DNA from: Persicaria tinctoria | Lineage: Eukaryota > Streptophyta > Magnoliopsida > Caryophyllales > Polygonaceae | Direction: 5' to 3' | DNA: 64,000 nt | Assembly: GCA_037127255.1 (NCBI GenBank) | Contig: JBANSL010000014.1 | Coordinates: 66,757,646-66,821,645 of the forward strand | Shown: positions 12,096 through 22,974 of the stretch, one piece after another | Numbering within the stretch: the stretch's first letter is position 1 | How the letters are laid out: every line of letters starts with the position of its first letter | Notes under the pieces: generated by a model | Database searches by the model: none | The model's input: only the letters and a program-made list of their open reading frames with translations | Told to the model about the DNA's origin: nothing | Made by a program: the position numbers and the translations under genes

Positions 12096-13430
12096 TTATT
12101 TTTTCATAATCCCCCATCTACCCTTGCCCTTATATTCCCCCTTTCGCGTCTCTCTTGCTCCGTCCTCTTCCTCCTCGCTCATATTTGTGCTTAGATGCCA
12201 AATCCCCTTGCTTCGTCGCTGGCTTCCATGAACTGTCGTTGGCCTCTTCGTTGTTGGCCTCTTCAATTCTCCATTGTCGCCCTCTCCTCCAGATCGAGCT
12301 CCATGAAGACGAGCTCCTCCAGATCGATTTGAAAGAGCAGTCCGATTGAGCGAGATCTCAACTAGCGCTGCCCCCTTCCTCTTCCCGGCCTTCCAAGCCC
12401 GTCTACGCCCAGCCGGCGCAGTTGTCTCGGCGCCGCCGTCCTCCGCCGAATCCAGAAACCCTAGATTAGTCGCTGCCAACTCCGCTTCTTTGCCCCTATA
12501 GGGTTTGAAATAGCTAGTTCTATTGTTTTTTGGTTTTGACATTTGCCTATGCTTTCTCAAATAATGGCGAGATTGCTTGCATCCTCCTCACAGATGCTTT
12601 TGAGTTTTTGAGTTTTGACATGTTGGAGATTGTTATACCTTCTGATGCTGTTTTGAACTCCAGTTATTGTCTGGATAATTATGTACATTGGGATGATGAT
12701 TCCACATGATTTCAGAGCTATTATCTGCAAAATTGATTCAGCTTATGTTGGTTAGCACAAACAAGTCATGTGTTTCTTTCTAGTTCCCACAATCCAGATG
12801 AAGAAGAGTGCTTACTGTTACAAGTGAAAATGGGTAGCTTCTGGCGTCTCTTGCAAGAACAGCTAAGAGATGCCTCACCAACAACAGGGCTGTCAACTGC
12901 AAAACAAAGGTGTCTGGGATTAGCCAACTTTGAATTTGATGATCTGTGAAGGTAAGTAAGAAGTTGGGTTTTGATTAGATCATTAGGTATCTGGCATCAG
13001 GCATGCCTGTGCCTAACTGACACTGGTAGATTTGAATGCCATCCATACAAGGCATGAGGGCCCTTCATTAAGCTACTTGAGGTTTTCGTCATGGACAAAT
13101 TCAAGATCTGTGATACTTCAGTAGTGGTTGCAGCTAAAAGATTCGGAGAAAGACGGAGCCTGCCACCAAAGAGAGGGCAAATAAAGTCAAGAATAGTAAC
13201 AATAGCTTTTCATTCTGTTGCACATTTGATGCACAAAATCTCAGCACATTAACTCATTCTGTTAGTGATGTACACAGTATAGTTCTAGTTTGTAAAAATA
13301 TGCATTAGTTGTACTCCTGAAGTCCTGGTTGTTTAATGGGTTTAATGCAACGACTGCTATTGTTTGATTCTTATTTTGCATGATATTTTGAGTTTCCAAG
13401 TATTATGTTCGACAAATAGATCAATCCAAG
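12096..13430. other. Gene-fragment-like DNA of unknown origin
   Basis: The GC-rich part (12130-12490) looks like a plant 5' UTR and first exon (CT-rich, AAACCCTAGATTAG near 12457). It opens in several frames but matches nothing I recognise. 12560-13430 is mRNA-like in base composition, without a sustained frame. It may be captured host sequence inside the enclosing TIR element. Confidence 0.3.
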
Positions 13431-16245
13431 TTCGGTTACTATCTTTCCTGTTTTTAACGTGGTAACAGTGTCTATTATCCTGTTTTCATAGTGGTGACAG
13501 TGTCTATAACCCTATTTTTATTTTGGTTACAACGTCTATAGGATTTCCTTTCATTACAGTGTCTATGATCTTTTTTTCATAGTGGTGGCAATGCATACGC
13601 CCCTTTTTCATAGTGGTGACAGACTGACAGTGTCTATAACTCTGTTTTTATTTTGGTTACAACGTCTATAGGGTTTCCTTTGATTACAATGTCTATGATC
13701 TTTTTTTCATAGTGGCGACAGTGCCTAAGCCCCTTTTTTCACAGTGGTGACAGTGTCTATGACCTTGAAACCACATTTATTTTGAGTGAAAGTGTCTATG
13801 ACCTTTGATTACAGTGTCTATTACCTTGTTTTCATAGTGGTGACAGTGCCTATGACTCTCTTACCCATTCATATATTGAAGAACTGTCCACCTAATGTCT
13901 TTTGGCTTCTCATTAGCCCATTTAGGGTTTGTCATTACCTTGTCCTAGGGTTTTCCATTTGATGACAGTAATCATCTCTTAACGACGTACTGTACTTAAC
14001 ATTTTAGGGTTTAGGGTTTAGGGCCAAGGCCCTAAACCCTAAAGACTTAACCCTAAACCCTAAACCATACTGTACATCACATGTTCTTTTGGCTTCTCAT
14101 TAGTCCCTTTAGGGTTTATGCTTCCCTTTTCCTAGGGTTTTTCCTTTGATTACAGTGTCTATGAACCTTTTTTCATAGTGGTGACAGTGTCTATAAAGTT
14201 GTTTTTATTTTTGTTACAGCGTTTATAGGGTTTTCCTTTTGATTACAATGTTTATGGGTTTGTTTTCATAGTGGTGACAGTGCCTATGACTCTCTTACCC
14301 ATTCATATATTGAAGAACTGTCCACCTAATGTCTTTTAGCTTCTCATTAGCCCCTTTAGGGTTTGTGCTTACCTTGTCCTAGGGTTTTCCATTTGATGAC
14401 AGTAATCATCTCTTAACGACGTACTGTACGCCCTAAACCCTAAAGACTTAACCCTAAACCCTAAACCATACTGTACATCATATGTTCTTTTGGCTTCTCA
14501 TTAGCCCCTTTAGGGTTTTTGCTTCCCTTTTCCTAGGGTTTTTCCTTTGATTACAGTGTCTATGAACCTTTTTTCATAGTGGTGACAGTGTCTATAAAGT
14601 TGTTTTTATTTTTGTTACAACGTCTATAGGGTTTTCCTTTTGATTACAATGTCTATGGGTTTGTTTTTATAGTGGTGACAGTGGCTATGACATTGTTTTT
14701 ATTTTTATTACAGTGTCTATGACCCTCTTACCCATTCATGTATTAGAGGAGAACTGTCATCACATTTATTTTGGCTTCTCATTAGTCACTATAGGGTTTG
14801 TTCTTCCTTTATGATATGATTTCTCTTTGATTATAGTGTCTATGACCATGTTTTTATAGTGGTGACAGTATCTATGACTTTTTTTTATAGTGGTTACAAT
14901 AGTAGTTACATTTTTAATTTTTTTTTATTGTGGTGACACTGCTTTTAAAAAATCTAAAAAACTAGAAATTAGAAAAGAATTGTCACCACATGAATATCGA
15001 CTTCTCATTAGCCCCTTTAGGGTTTGCGCTTCACATTTCCTAGGGTTTTCCTTTGATTACAGTGTCTATGACCCTTTTTTCATAGTGGTGAAAGTGTCTA
15101 TAAAGTTGTTTTTATTTTGGTTACAACGTCTATATGGTTTTTCTTTTGATTACAGTGTCTATGACCCTGTTTTTATAGTGGTGACAGTGTCTATGACTCT
15201 ATTTTTATTTTGCTTACAACGTCTATGACTTCTCATTAGCTCCTATAGGGTTTTTGTTTCTATTATCATATGATTTCTCATTGATTACAGTGTCTATAAC
15301 TTTATTTTTATAGTGGTGACAACAACTTTTATATTTTTAATTTTTTTATTGTGGTGACACTACTTTAAAAAAATCTAGAAAACTAGAAATTAGAAATTAG
15401 CGAAGAACTGTCATCACATGTATTTTGGCTTCTCAGTAGGCCCTATAGGGTTTGTGCTTCCCTTGCCCTAGAGTTTTCCTTTGGTTACAGTGTCTATGAC
15501 CCTGTTTTTTATAGTGGTGACAGTGTCTAAGACCCTCTTACCCATTCATGTATTAGAGGAGAACTGTCACCACATGTATTTTGGCTTCTCATTTGCCCCT
15601 ATAGGGTTTGTGCTTCCCTTGTCCTAGGGTTTTCCTTTGATTACAGTGTCTATGACTTGGTTTTTTATAGTGGTGACAGTGGCTATGACACTGTTTTTTT
15701 TTATAGTGGTTACAATAGTAGTTACATTTTTATTTATTTTTATTTTGGTGACACTAATTTAAAAAAATCTAAAAAACTAGAGATTAGAAATTAGAGAACA
15801 ACTGTCACCACATGTATTTTGGCTTCTCATTAGCCCTTATAGGGTTTGTGCTTCCCTTTTCCTAGGATTTTCTTTTGATTACAGTGTTTATGAACCTTTT
15901 TTCATAGTGGAGACAATGTTTATAAAGCTGTTTTTATTTTCGTTACATCGTCTATAGGGTTTTCCTTTTGATTACAGTTTATTTGTCCGTGTTTTTATAG
16001 TGGTTACAGTGTCTATGATCCTATTTTTATTTTGCTTACAGCATCTATGACCCTCTTAACCATTCATATGTTATAGGAAAACTATCACCACATGCATTTT
16101 GGTTTCTCATTAGCCCCTATAAGGTTTATACTTCCCTCGTCCTAGGGTTTTCCTTTGGTTACAGTGTCTATGATCCTATTTTTATTTTGCTTACAACGTT
16201 TATGACCCTCTTACTCATTCATATATTAGAGAAGAACCGTCACCA
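13430..16245 (+). repeat. Minisatellite array built on ACAGTGTCTATGAC
   Basis: Dozens of degenerate units of about 30-35 bp alternate ATAGTGGTGACAGTGTCTAT with TTTTATTTTGGTTACAACG and GATTACAGTGTCTATGAC. They are grouped into longer units that also contain TTTTGGCTTCTCATTAGCCC, TATAGGGTTTGTGCTTCC and CTTACCCATTCATGTATTAG. The array resumes at 20363 after the MULE1 insertion. No protein is encoded. Confidence 0.85.
14003..14066. repeat. Telomere-like motifs arranged head to head
   Basis: TTTAGGGTTTAGGGTTTAGGG runs into GCC and then its complement, CCCTAAACCCTAAA, continuing as ACCCTAAACCCTAAACC. TTTAGGG is the plant telomere repeat. A related, shorter patch is at 14430-14466. It is too short and too internal to be a chromosome end. 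Confidence 0.7.
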
Positions 16246-17151
16246 TATTTATTTGGGCATTTTGCATAACTAGACCAAAAAAAAAACTTTGCACAACTAG
16301 CCATGTGCCTTGATTATTTGCATGGGGTAGAAAGTGGCCATTTTTTGCAAATAAAAATAGCAACCGAGAGAGGAAGTTGCAGGTGAAGGCGAGGGACACT
16401 GTAGCTACACTGTAGCTGTCAGTAGCTGTCAGTGACATGTGGCACCAAAAGGCATCATCCGTTCATTTCAGAAAACTGTAGACTGTCCATCTTACCAATA
16501 GAATTAATTTGTCCTACCAATAGGCTAAACCTGTCTTTCCATACCTGGAGATATTTTGGAAAGATTCACTGTAGCTGATTTGGCGGGCTGTCAGTGTAGT
16601 TTTGGCGCCAAAACAGGGTTCCTCCTTTGAGGAAAGGGGGGAGCATTTATGAGGGGAAAAAGCAATGATTGCATTGATGTGTGTCCCCCAAGAACATATA
16701 TAAGCTTGAGAGGAGGATCTGAAATACTATAACATGCTCTACAAAAAGTGAGGTAGAATACGAGAGAAGCGGAAAGGACGGGGAAAAAGTTACCCGTTCA
16801 TTCCAGGAAACGATACAGTCCCCATCCTACCAATAGAATATTTCCGTCCTACCAATAGTGTACAACTGTCCTTTCATACCTAAAAAAGTGCAAGAAGTTT
16901 GTCCGATGACAGTGGCAGCGATGGGTAAGTGATCTTGTACCTATCCTTTATAGTTGTTCCTTTTTCTTATAACAGAACTACCCCAAGGTGACGGTTTCAC
17001 GAGACGAGTTGCAGAGAGTTCGTAATTTATACACTCTTTTTGATCAATTGCATAACTTGCAAATTAAGATTACAAATCCAAGCGCTATTTTTGCTTCCTG
17101 CGAAATTATCATTTCTTGATACCTAGACGATCATAAGGACCCATTGAAAAT

Positions 17152-17222
17152 AGTCTATTAGCTCAATTGGTAGAGTGTTGTGTTTGCACACAAAGATATG
17201 AGTTCGACTCTCACATAGGCTA
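17152..17222 (+). other. tRNA-like sequence, left cap of inverted arm (MULE1)
   Basis: Folds as a cloverleaf: acceptor AGTCTAT/ATAGGCT (one G-T), D stem GCTC/GAGC, and anticodon stem TTGTG/CACAA with a 6-nt loop TTTGCA. In this copy the T stem is ATGAG/CTCAC, with a 7-nt TTCGACT loop. A-box (TAGCTCAATTGG) and B-box-like (AGTTCGACTCT) promoters are intact. The short anticodon loop and the A at position 1 argue against a working tRNA. It is most like tRNA-Ile in overall sequence. Confidence 0.7.
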
Positions 17223-18165
17223 ATACGGAGTATGTGTGTTCATGAATCTCTCTAAACTTATACAATTATGAACCTGACAGAAAATATATATACTAATGGT
17301 AGGCCACATTTACGAACATGTTAGGACAAATTCATAAATCTCTTTGAACTTATATCGTACCATCAGTGTGCATCTATCCTACCATTAGTGTTAAGTTATA
17401 CAGGAATTACTGGGTTTCCATTATGATCCTACCAATATCGTTGTTTTCTCCTACCATTAGTTTCCATCAATCCTACCATTCTGATCCTACCTATATCGTT
17501 GTTTTATCCTACCATGTTTCTGCATCTATCCTACCAATTTAAATAGCTTTCAAGGAAAATCAAGCTAGAAAGAATCTGTAAATTATGTTCCACAATTTTC
17601 ATAAAAACAACCAATGGTAGAGGGTTTCCAGTCTATAACAGAAGATGAAGGAAACCTAAGTAACATTATATTCAAGGGTAGAGGCTCTAATTCTGTCGTT
17701 CTAGCATTGAATTAGATTGGATTCATGAATTTTGATTGATAGAAATTGGATTGAGATTAGGATTTATGGATTGGTAATTGAGATTGAGATTAGGGAATTC
17801 ACGCCTCAATGATTACTAGTCCGGGATTTGTGGATTGGTCAATATTAATTCTACTTCTTTGTCAATAGTACAAATATATCTTACCATTCGTGTACATCTA
17901 TCTTACCATTAGTGTCAAGTTATACAATAGGAATTTCGGTGATTACATTTTTATCATACCAATATTGTATATTTATCCTACTAGGTTCACAAATTTGTCC
18001 TACCACTAGTCTATATATTTCCTACCAAGATCATAATTTTATAAGTTCAGAGATATTCATAAATGTGTCCTACCAGATTCACAAATTTATCCTACCACTA
18101 GTGTATATATTTCCTACCATGTTCAATCGTATAAGTCTAGAGAGATATGAACACATACTTCGCAT

Positions 18166-18235
18166 TAGCCTATGTGAGAGTCGAACTCACATCTTTGTGT
18201 GTATACATAATGCTCTACCAATTGAGCTAATAGGC
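18166..18235 (-). other. tRNA-like sequence, right cap of inverted arm (MULE1)
   Basis: Minus-strand copy with a perfect 7-bp acceptor stem (AGCCTAT/ATAGGCT), D stem GCTC/GAGC and T stem GTGAG/CTCAC with a TTCGACT loop. The anticodon arm is TTATG with a 6-nt TATACA loop and CACAA (one mismatch). The anticodon loop is again one base short. Confidence 0.7.
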
Positions 18236-18289
18236 TATTTCCTACCATGTTCAATCGTACAAATCACTAAGCTTTAAGCTGATTGTTTA

Positions 18290-19150
18290 TCAAATTTGTT
18301 TTGATCAGCTAACATTGTTTTATCTAAAGGTGATCAGCTAACATTTTACAAATCACAAGCACTTGTGAGCCACTGCTGGAGAAGTATTTCCTGGAAAAAA
18401 AAATTCTGCATTTAGTCCCAAGAACTCGTGGCCACGCACGCACAACCCAATGCCCATAAAGCAACCATAAAAATAACTACCCCTAGTCACATGGTCAATA
18501 ATCCAATATCTTCTGCAGGGCTCTCCATAATCATATGAGTGCTTCTCTACAAATAAAACATCAAATTGTCTCCAAAAGTTAGCTATGCTAAATAATTGTT
18601 TACTTTGCTATACTTATTTCCACTTAAGAATAAAGAGATTCTTTCCATATACTACTAAGAATTTCCACTGACCTTATAGTTCAATATTGTAGCTGATTTA
18701 GAAACTTGATCATAGTAAACTGCATAAGTATAGTTGAAAGGCAATAATACACTTAAGAATAAAGAGATTCAAAACTTTCACTTTTGATGGAATCCTTAAG
18801 ACAAACTAGTAGGAGGCTATTTATGAGGGACATGTACCAACAATTTTGATCGCTGCCTCTAAAACACATAGCCCTTTATTTCCAGTTAATCCAAGCCCAT
18901 TCTACCAACTGATCAAGCCTATCCTACCAACTGAAAAAACCTATCCACCCTAAAATTAATAACCCTATCTTACCAACAGAACAAATATATCATGCCAACT
19001 AACCATAATTATCCTACTAAATTGATGCAGACACCAACAGCAAAGGCGATACCGCCCTTAGCCCCATGATACATCACGAGTCTCGTAGCATACCAAGTAG
19101 TGAAGGACAAATCATTTGATATAATCAAGTAATCAACCATGCTCAAATTT
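18290..19150 (-). other. MULE1 interior, weak exon-like piece
   Basis: Mostly AT-rich. At about 19020-19110 the minus strand reads a hydrophobic glycine-rich run (HGAKGGIAFAVGVCINLV) that looks like part of a membrane segment. I cannot name a family. CCTACCAACTGA-type motifs recur at 18900-19015. Confidence 0.3.
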
Positions 19151-19165
19151 CACCTCTTCCATCAC

Positions 19166-19681
19166 AAAGTTTCATGATATGATTCACTTTCATTAGCCTC
19201 ACCGGTCACACTGTTTTCTCTAGACGAATCACCCTCGGAAATCTCTGAGTAATAGCAGATAATGAAGCATAAGTCCAAACTGATTGAAACATAGAGCAAT
19301 GATACAGGCAGAACACATCGAATCGTACGAAGTAGCAGGCAAACAAAAATCCGTTTCTTCTCTTGCACACGCAATTCCGCAAGGAGAAATCGACACTAAC
19401 TTCAGGAGAATAAATCGATTTGTAAGAAGAACAAGGAGAAATCTGAACAAACCAGAAACTTCGGAACTGCTTGGAGCCTCTATTGACGACGAACCATCGC
19501 CGACCTCATCGACATTGCCGTCTTCACCGGTGAGCTTGACATCGACCTCCAGAGAGCCGTCGTAGCATTCGGATCCAGAGCAGTCGCAGCAGTCGGTACC
19601 ATGGACGGAGCCGGAGGAGAAGACATACGACGAAAGGTAGGGATCAGAACTGTACTCGGACGGGGAATCTTTGTCCGCCAT
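19166..19681 (-). pseudogene. Captured exon pair of an unrecognised acidic Ser-rich protein
   Basis: An ATG at 19681 opens a minus-strand stretch (MADKDSPSEYSSDPYLSSY..., then CCDCSGSECYDGS and acidic/serine sequence) of about 75 residues. After an AG acceptor near 19247 a second piece follows (EISEGDSSRENSVTGEANES..., about 27 residues, ending at 19166). Both are acidic and serine-rich and would fit a disordered N-terminal region. No donor site was found that joins them cleanly, and I do not recognise the family. Position in the variable half of MULE1 suggests capture from a host gene. Confidence 0.4.
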
Positions 19682-19878
19682 GATCGCGTCCGCTCGAAGA
19701 AAAAGAGAAATCTCCGAAAGAAAGGGGAAATTGCGGAAGAGATTATGCGAAGAGAAGAGGAAGAAATTGGCGTGAAAATGGAGCGTAATCTTAACCCTCG
19801 CTGACTGCCGGGACGCCATGCATGTCTTCAAGATCCGGCCTGAACTATCAAATTCCAACTCAATATCAAATCTTAACC

Positions 19879-20226
19879 CTAAATCATCAAAATCGAATCT
19901 AAATCCTTAAATAAAGAGTTTAGGGAGAAGATCCATACCAGGAAAGTTGCAAAACGAGGGATTGAAATCGAAAATAGAGGGGATGTGGGCGTTTGGTGCG
20001 AATCTGTGAAGATGAGAAAAGGGGGCATTGGGCTGCTGCTGCGGGCTTGCTGTGAGACCGGGAGGAGTGCAGGTGGGGCTGCGGCGATGACTTCTTCGAC
20101 TGGAACCGCCATGTCTGCGACTTCGGAGGTGAGCCCGCTCAAGATCGGCGGAATTGGGGAAAGGTTGTTCCTCGTTCGTCCGTCCCTCGCCAAGAGTCCC
20201 TCCCTCAACCTATTTTTGCCGGTCAT
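19879..20226 (-). other. Open stretch near the right end of MULE1
   Basis: 115-codon minus-strand frame, Pro/Ser/Ala-rich, GC-richer than its surroundings, similar in look to a captured 5' UTR or first exon. No recognised domain. Confidence 0.25.
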
Positions 20227-20362
20227 CTACAGTTGATCGCAACCGGTTAATTTTAGCAAAAAAAGTGGACTTGTCTACTTTCGCAATTTTTGGACCTTGT
20301 TGGCTATTTGTGCAAATAGGCCCATTTTTTGGCCTATTTTGTGCAATTTCCTCTATTTATTT

Positions 20363-20512
20363 TGGCTTCTCATTAGCCTCTATAGGGGTTGTGCTTCCTT
20401 TATCATATGATTTCCCTTTGATTACAGTGTTTGTGACCACTTTTTTATAGTGGTGACAATATCTATGACTTTATTTTTATTATGATGACAATAGTAGTTA
20501 CATTTTTAATTT
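20363..20512 (+). repeat. Resumption of the ACAGTGTCTATGAC array
   Basis: TTGGCTTCTCATTAGCC, GATTACAGTGTTTGTGACC and ATAGTGGTGACAATATCTATG continue the repeat interrupted at 16254, confirming that MULE1 is a later insertion. Confidence 0.8.
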
Positions 20513-21170
20513 TTTAACGGAGATTACGCGAGTTAGAACAACTTCTAAAACTGTGGGATAATTTCTGAAATTTTAGAAACTAACACAGGGGCATATTTTA
20601 TAAAAACAGAAATTCTGGGAGGTTTTGCGTAATTAGTCTTCTTCTTCCCCCATCTCGACAGCATCTCACGCAGCCTTAACAGTGATTTTCGCTGATCTTC
20701 CGACGGCTCGTTCTTCTTACACAGAGCTCCGTTTGACGCGTATGACCTATCAAACTGACGAGTGCAATCTCTACTTCAGCATCGTTGTGTTTATTTTGTC
20801 GAAGAATGATCTGAAACACCGAGACGAGTGCTTGAACAGGGGCTGCTAAGCGGTTCTCATGGCCAGATCTCGCTTCGAGCATCCATGTCCAGATCTCGCT
20901 TCGACGTTTTTCCCTTTGAATTCCTGCACCGACGTCGCAGCCATGGCTGCCACCGACGTCGAGTATTATCAATGTAGTTGGAGACGGGCAGGAGGGGGTT
21001 TGAGGGGTCAGATTTGGCTGCAGTGGAAGAGCTCGTCGGCGGCGGAGAGAGAGGGGCGGTCGACGGAGGTGTGCAGCGAGGAGGCAGAAGGCCGGAGCTG
21101 GGAGACGGTATGCAGCGAGCGCTCCAAATTTTGTTCAGATCTGTTTTAATTTGGGGGAGAAGGGGATGAA
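20513..21170. other. Gene-fragment-like DNA, unrecognised
   Basis: After an AT-rich start, 20640-21160 is GC-rich and open in several frames on both strands, without a recognisable domain. It may be a captured 5' UTR or exon at the right end of the enclosing TIR element. Confidence 0.25.
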
Positions 21171-21280
21171 ATAAGGGTAGGGGTAAAATTGGAAAAAGTG
21201 GACATTTACCTAATATTGCAACTCTTGTGTCCTATGACTTAATATTTGTTTCCAAAATGGCCCGTTAACAAAAAAGCCAT

Positions 21281-21317
21281 ATTATTTATACATTATGTAT
21301 TATAGTATATTATATAT
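21281..21317 (+). repeat. Right copy of the 37-bp direct repeat
   Basis: Partner of 11989-12025, one mismatch. It lies about 15 bp outside the right end of the enclosing element. Confidence 0.75.
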
Positions 21318-21742
21318 GAATAACTATCCAGTGCATTTGCCTCTTATAATGCATCCGTGAGAACAATCCTAAGCCACTAGATTAAAATTGAATTAAGGGT
21401 TAGGATTAGAAGTTTAAAGGGTAAAACTAAAAAGAGAAATTTTAGGAAAATCAAAAGATTAAAAAATAAATTGCCTTTTATATATCCATTTACAATGACA
21501 AAATGACGGTAGTTTTAACTAGAAACGCGTAGAATATTAATGAATATGAATGAATATTTTGAATATGAGAAGGTAATAAACTATTATTTTCAAGATTGAA
21601 ATCTCCCTGTAGATATATTATGATTTGATATGGTAAAGAATCGAAATTTCGGTTTGGAAAAATCAAGATTTATGTAAAAAAAAAAATTCAAGATTTTGTA
21701 TACCCAAGCCAATGAAGAAAATCTTCATAAAAGGTCCTCGTA
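21318..21742. other. AT-rich spacer, nothing seen
   Basis: No frame, repeat or promoter that I can support. Confidence 0.3.
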
Positions 21743-22940
21743 TTGGATAGATACCCAATCAACCAGCCAAGACGTATGGACGAAGACTCAACGGATAGTG
21801 ATGAAGATAGTGATGCGGAGCAAGATGACTTTGTTAAGGATCCTCGAAGGGTCGCACAAGGAAAAGAAATTCAAAAGCCACACGATGCGAAGGAATCCAA
21901 AGTTGGGCCTCAAGAAAAAGTAATTCCAGAAAAGGCGACATCAAAACCTGCACAGAGCATCAATGAGAAAGGGTCACGAGGACACCATGGGGAACTTCCT
22001 TATTATCCCAAACTAAGCTCAAGATCATCGCCTAAACAGTTTGTGCATGCAATGAGGAGGCTGAATGATGCTCAACGAAGTACTGTACGATCTATTGGGT
22101 TCGGGGAGTTGCTGAATTTGGATATTTCTGAGATGCCTATGTATCTATGTCATTGGCTGGTTAACCACTTTGATGCAAAAAAATGTTGTCATACTATGGA
22201 AGACGGCCATTCTATAGATATAAGTGAAATGGATGTGCACATATGTCTTGGTATTCCATTGGGACGAGTTCAGACTACCAAGACAATACATTCCGAAGAT
22301 GATGAAGTGTTGACAAGATGGAGAGAACAATTTCGGGATAAAGGTAAAAATTAAATAAGGCCATCAGATGTTGAAATGAAGATGTTGTCATGCATTCATG
22401 GTGGGGACATGTTTATACAGAACTTCATTGTGCTTTTCCATAGTCTTATAGTTGAAAGCCATCGGAGCGGGGTTGCAAACCAAAACCTGGTAAATTTTTT
22501 TGCTAAAGTTGATCAAGTCAAAGACTTCAATTGGTGTGGTTTTTTGATAGATCGTTTGGTTGAATCAAAGAGGCAGCTTGATGAGAAACCAAAAAGCATA
22601 TTCAGAGGCTCTATACTACCAGTGGTACGTTTTGTTTAAACTTCTAATTATTAGTATTATAGTCTTCCATACTATATCATCGTTAATATATATTTGCTCA
22701 TGTGATTTTATAGTTATGTATACATTCTTTCAGTTGGTGTATCTTGATCGAGTCGTACTCTACAACAAACGTGAAGTTCCAAGGGCTTTCCCATGTTTTA
22801 TCGGTTGGACTACAAATCTAATAACTAAACGCGAGTCTGAAGAAATGAACCATGGTGGGTTTGGAAAGGGGAAGGCACATGAACAACAAGCTATTGTCCA
22901 GGCATCCGTTACTCAAGACCATCAAGTGGATAAAGTCCAG
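21743..22940 (+). pseudogene. Transposon-type gene remnant (Ulp1-associated N-terminal domain style)
   Basis: The first stretch (21743-22354) is acidic, then carries FGELLNLDISEMPMYLCHWL, a short gap, and SIDISEMDVHICLGIPLGRV. That alternation (LL.L....LP..L..WL, then I....DV...LGIP.G) is common in plant transposon proteins that carry Ulp1-like proteases downstream. A TAA at 22352-22354 interrupts the same frame, which resumes with RPSDVEMKMLSCIHGGD. A GT at 22622 and TTTCAG at about 22732 would splice to LVYLDRVVLYNKREVPRAF, also typical of these proteins. No protease or transposase core follows within the window. Probably the dead N-terminal part of a CACTA or Mutator-like accessory gene. 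Confidence 0.55.
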
Positions 22941-22974
22941 GTTGGTGCACTACTGCATATATTCTAGTAGGGTC

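Larger units (their letters stand above)
17152..18235. repeat. tRNA-capped inverted-repeat module with CTACCA arrays (MULE1 copy)
   Basis: Arms of about 200 bp (17152-17352 and 18040-18235) are inverted copies. Each begins at the outside with the tRNA-like sequence, then GGCTAAT.CG.AGTATGTG, CTCTCTA.ACTTATAC and AAATATATA.ACTA.TGGTAGG. The enclosed 690 bp and the arms hold many copies of TCCTACCATTAGTGT / CCTACCAATA. The arrangement could be two tRNA-derived SINEs joined tail to tail or a foldback element. No protein is encoded. Confidence 0.7.
16255..20353. mobile_element. MULE1: Mutator-like element with gene fragments (Pack-MULE)
   Basis: A 4099-bp insertion in the minisatellite, flanked by the 9-bp duplication TATTTATTT (16246-16254 and 20354-20362), the length diagnostic of Mutator elements. 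The terminal inverted repeats are imperfect: the left end reads GGGCATTTTGCATAACTAG..CC then an A-run, and the right end, complemented, reads GAGGAAATTGCACAAAATAG.CC then an A-run. Both later contain TTTGCACAA.TAGCCA. No transposase is present. The left half (16255-about 18240) is shared with MULE2. The right half (about 18290-20300) carries exon-like minus-strand sequences not found in MULE2. Confidence 0.8.
12049..21265. mobile_element. Possible large TIR element enclosing the minisatellite array and MULE1
   Basis: The left end (12049-12150) and the reverse complement of the right end (21160-21265) share a common order of blocks: GTCCTAAAG / GTCATAGGAC, then GTAAATGTCCA, a T-run, and CCC(C)TACCCTT followed by a C-rich stretch. 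Flanking 37-bp direct repeats are far longer than normal Mutator duplications. The inside holds two GC-rich 5' UTR-like pieces (12140-12480 and 20640-21170), the minisatellite array and MULE1. The exact ends are uncertain. It could be one old Mutator-like element or two unrelated ends. Confidence 0.4.

Noticed and set aside
14003..14066. True chromosome end
   Set aside because: Only a few TTTAGGG units, in both orientations and flanked by unrelated repeats; interstitial.
13430..16245. CRISPR-like array
   Set aside because: Repeats are degenerate, variable in spacing, lack unique spacers, and the genome is a plant.
19229..19858. A single 209-residue protein on the minus strand
   Set aside because: The first part is upstream of the likely ATG at 19681, and the last part looks like intron; only the middle 75 residues look coding.
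12049..21265. Helitron
   Set aside because: No TC start, CTRR end or terminal hairpin at a TA site; the ends are inverted repeats.
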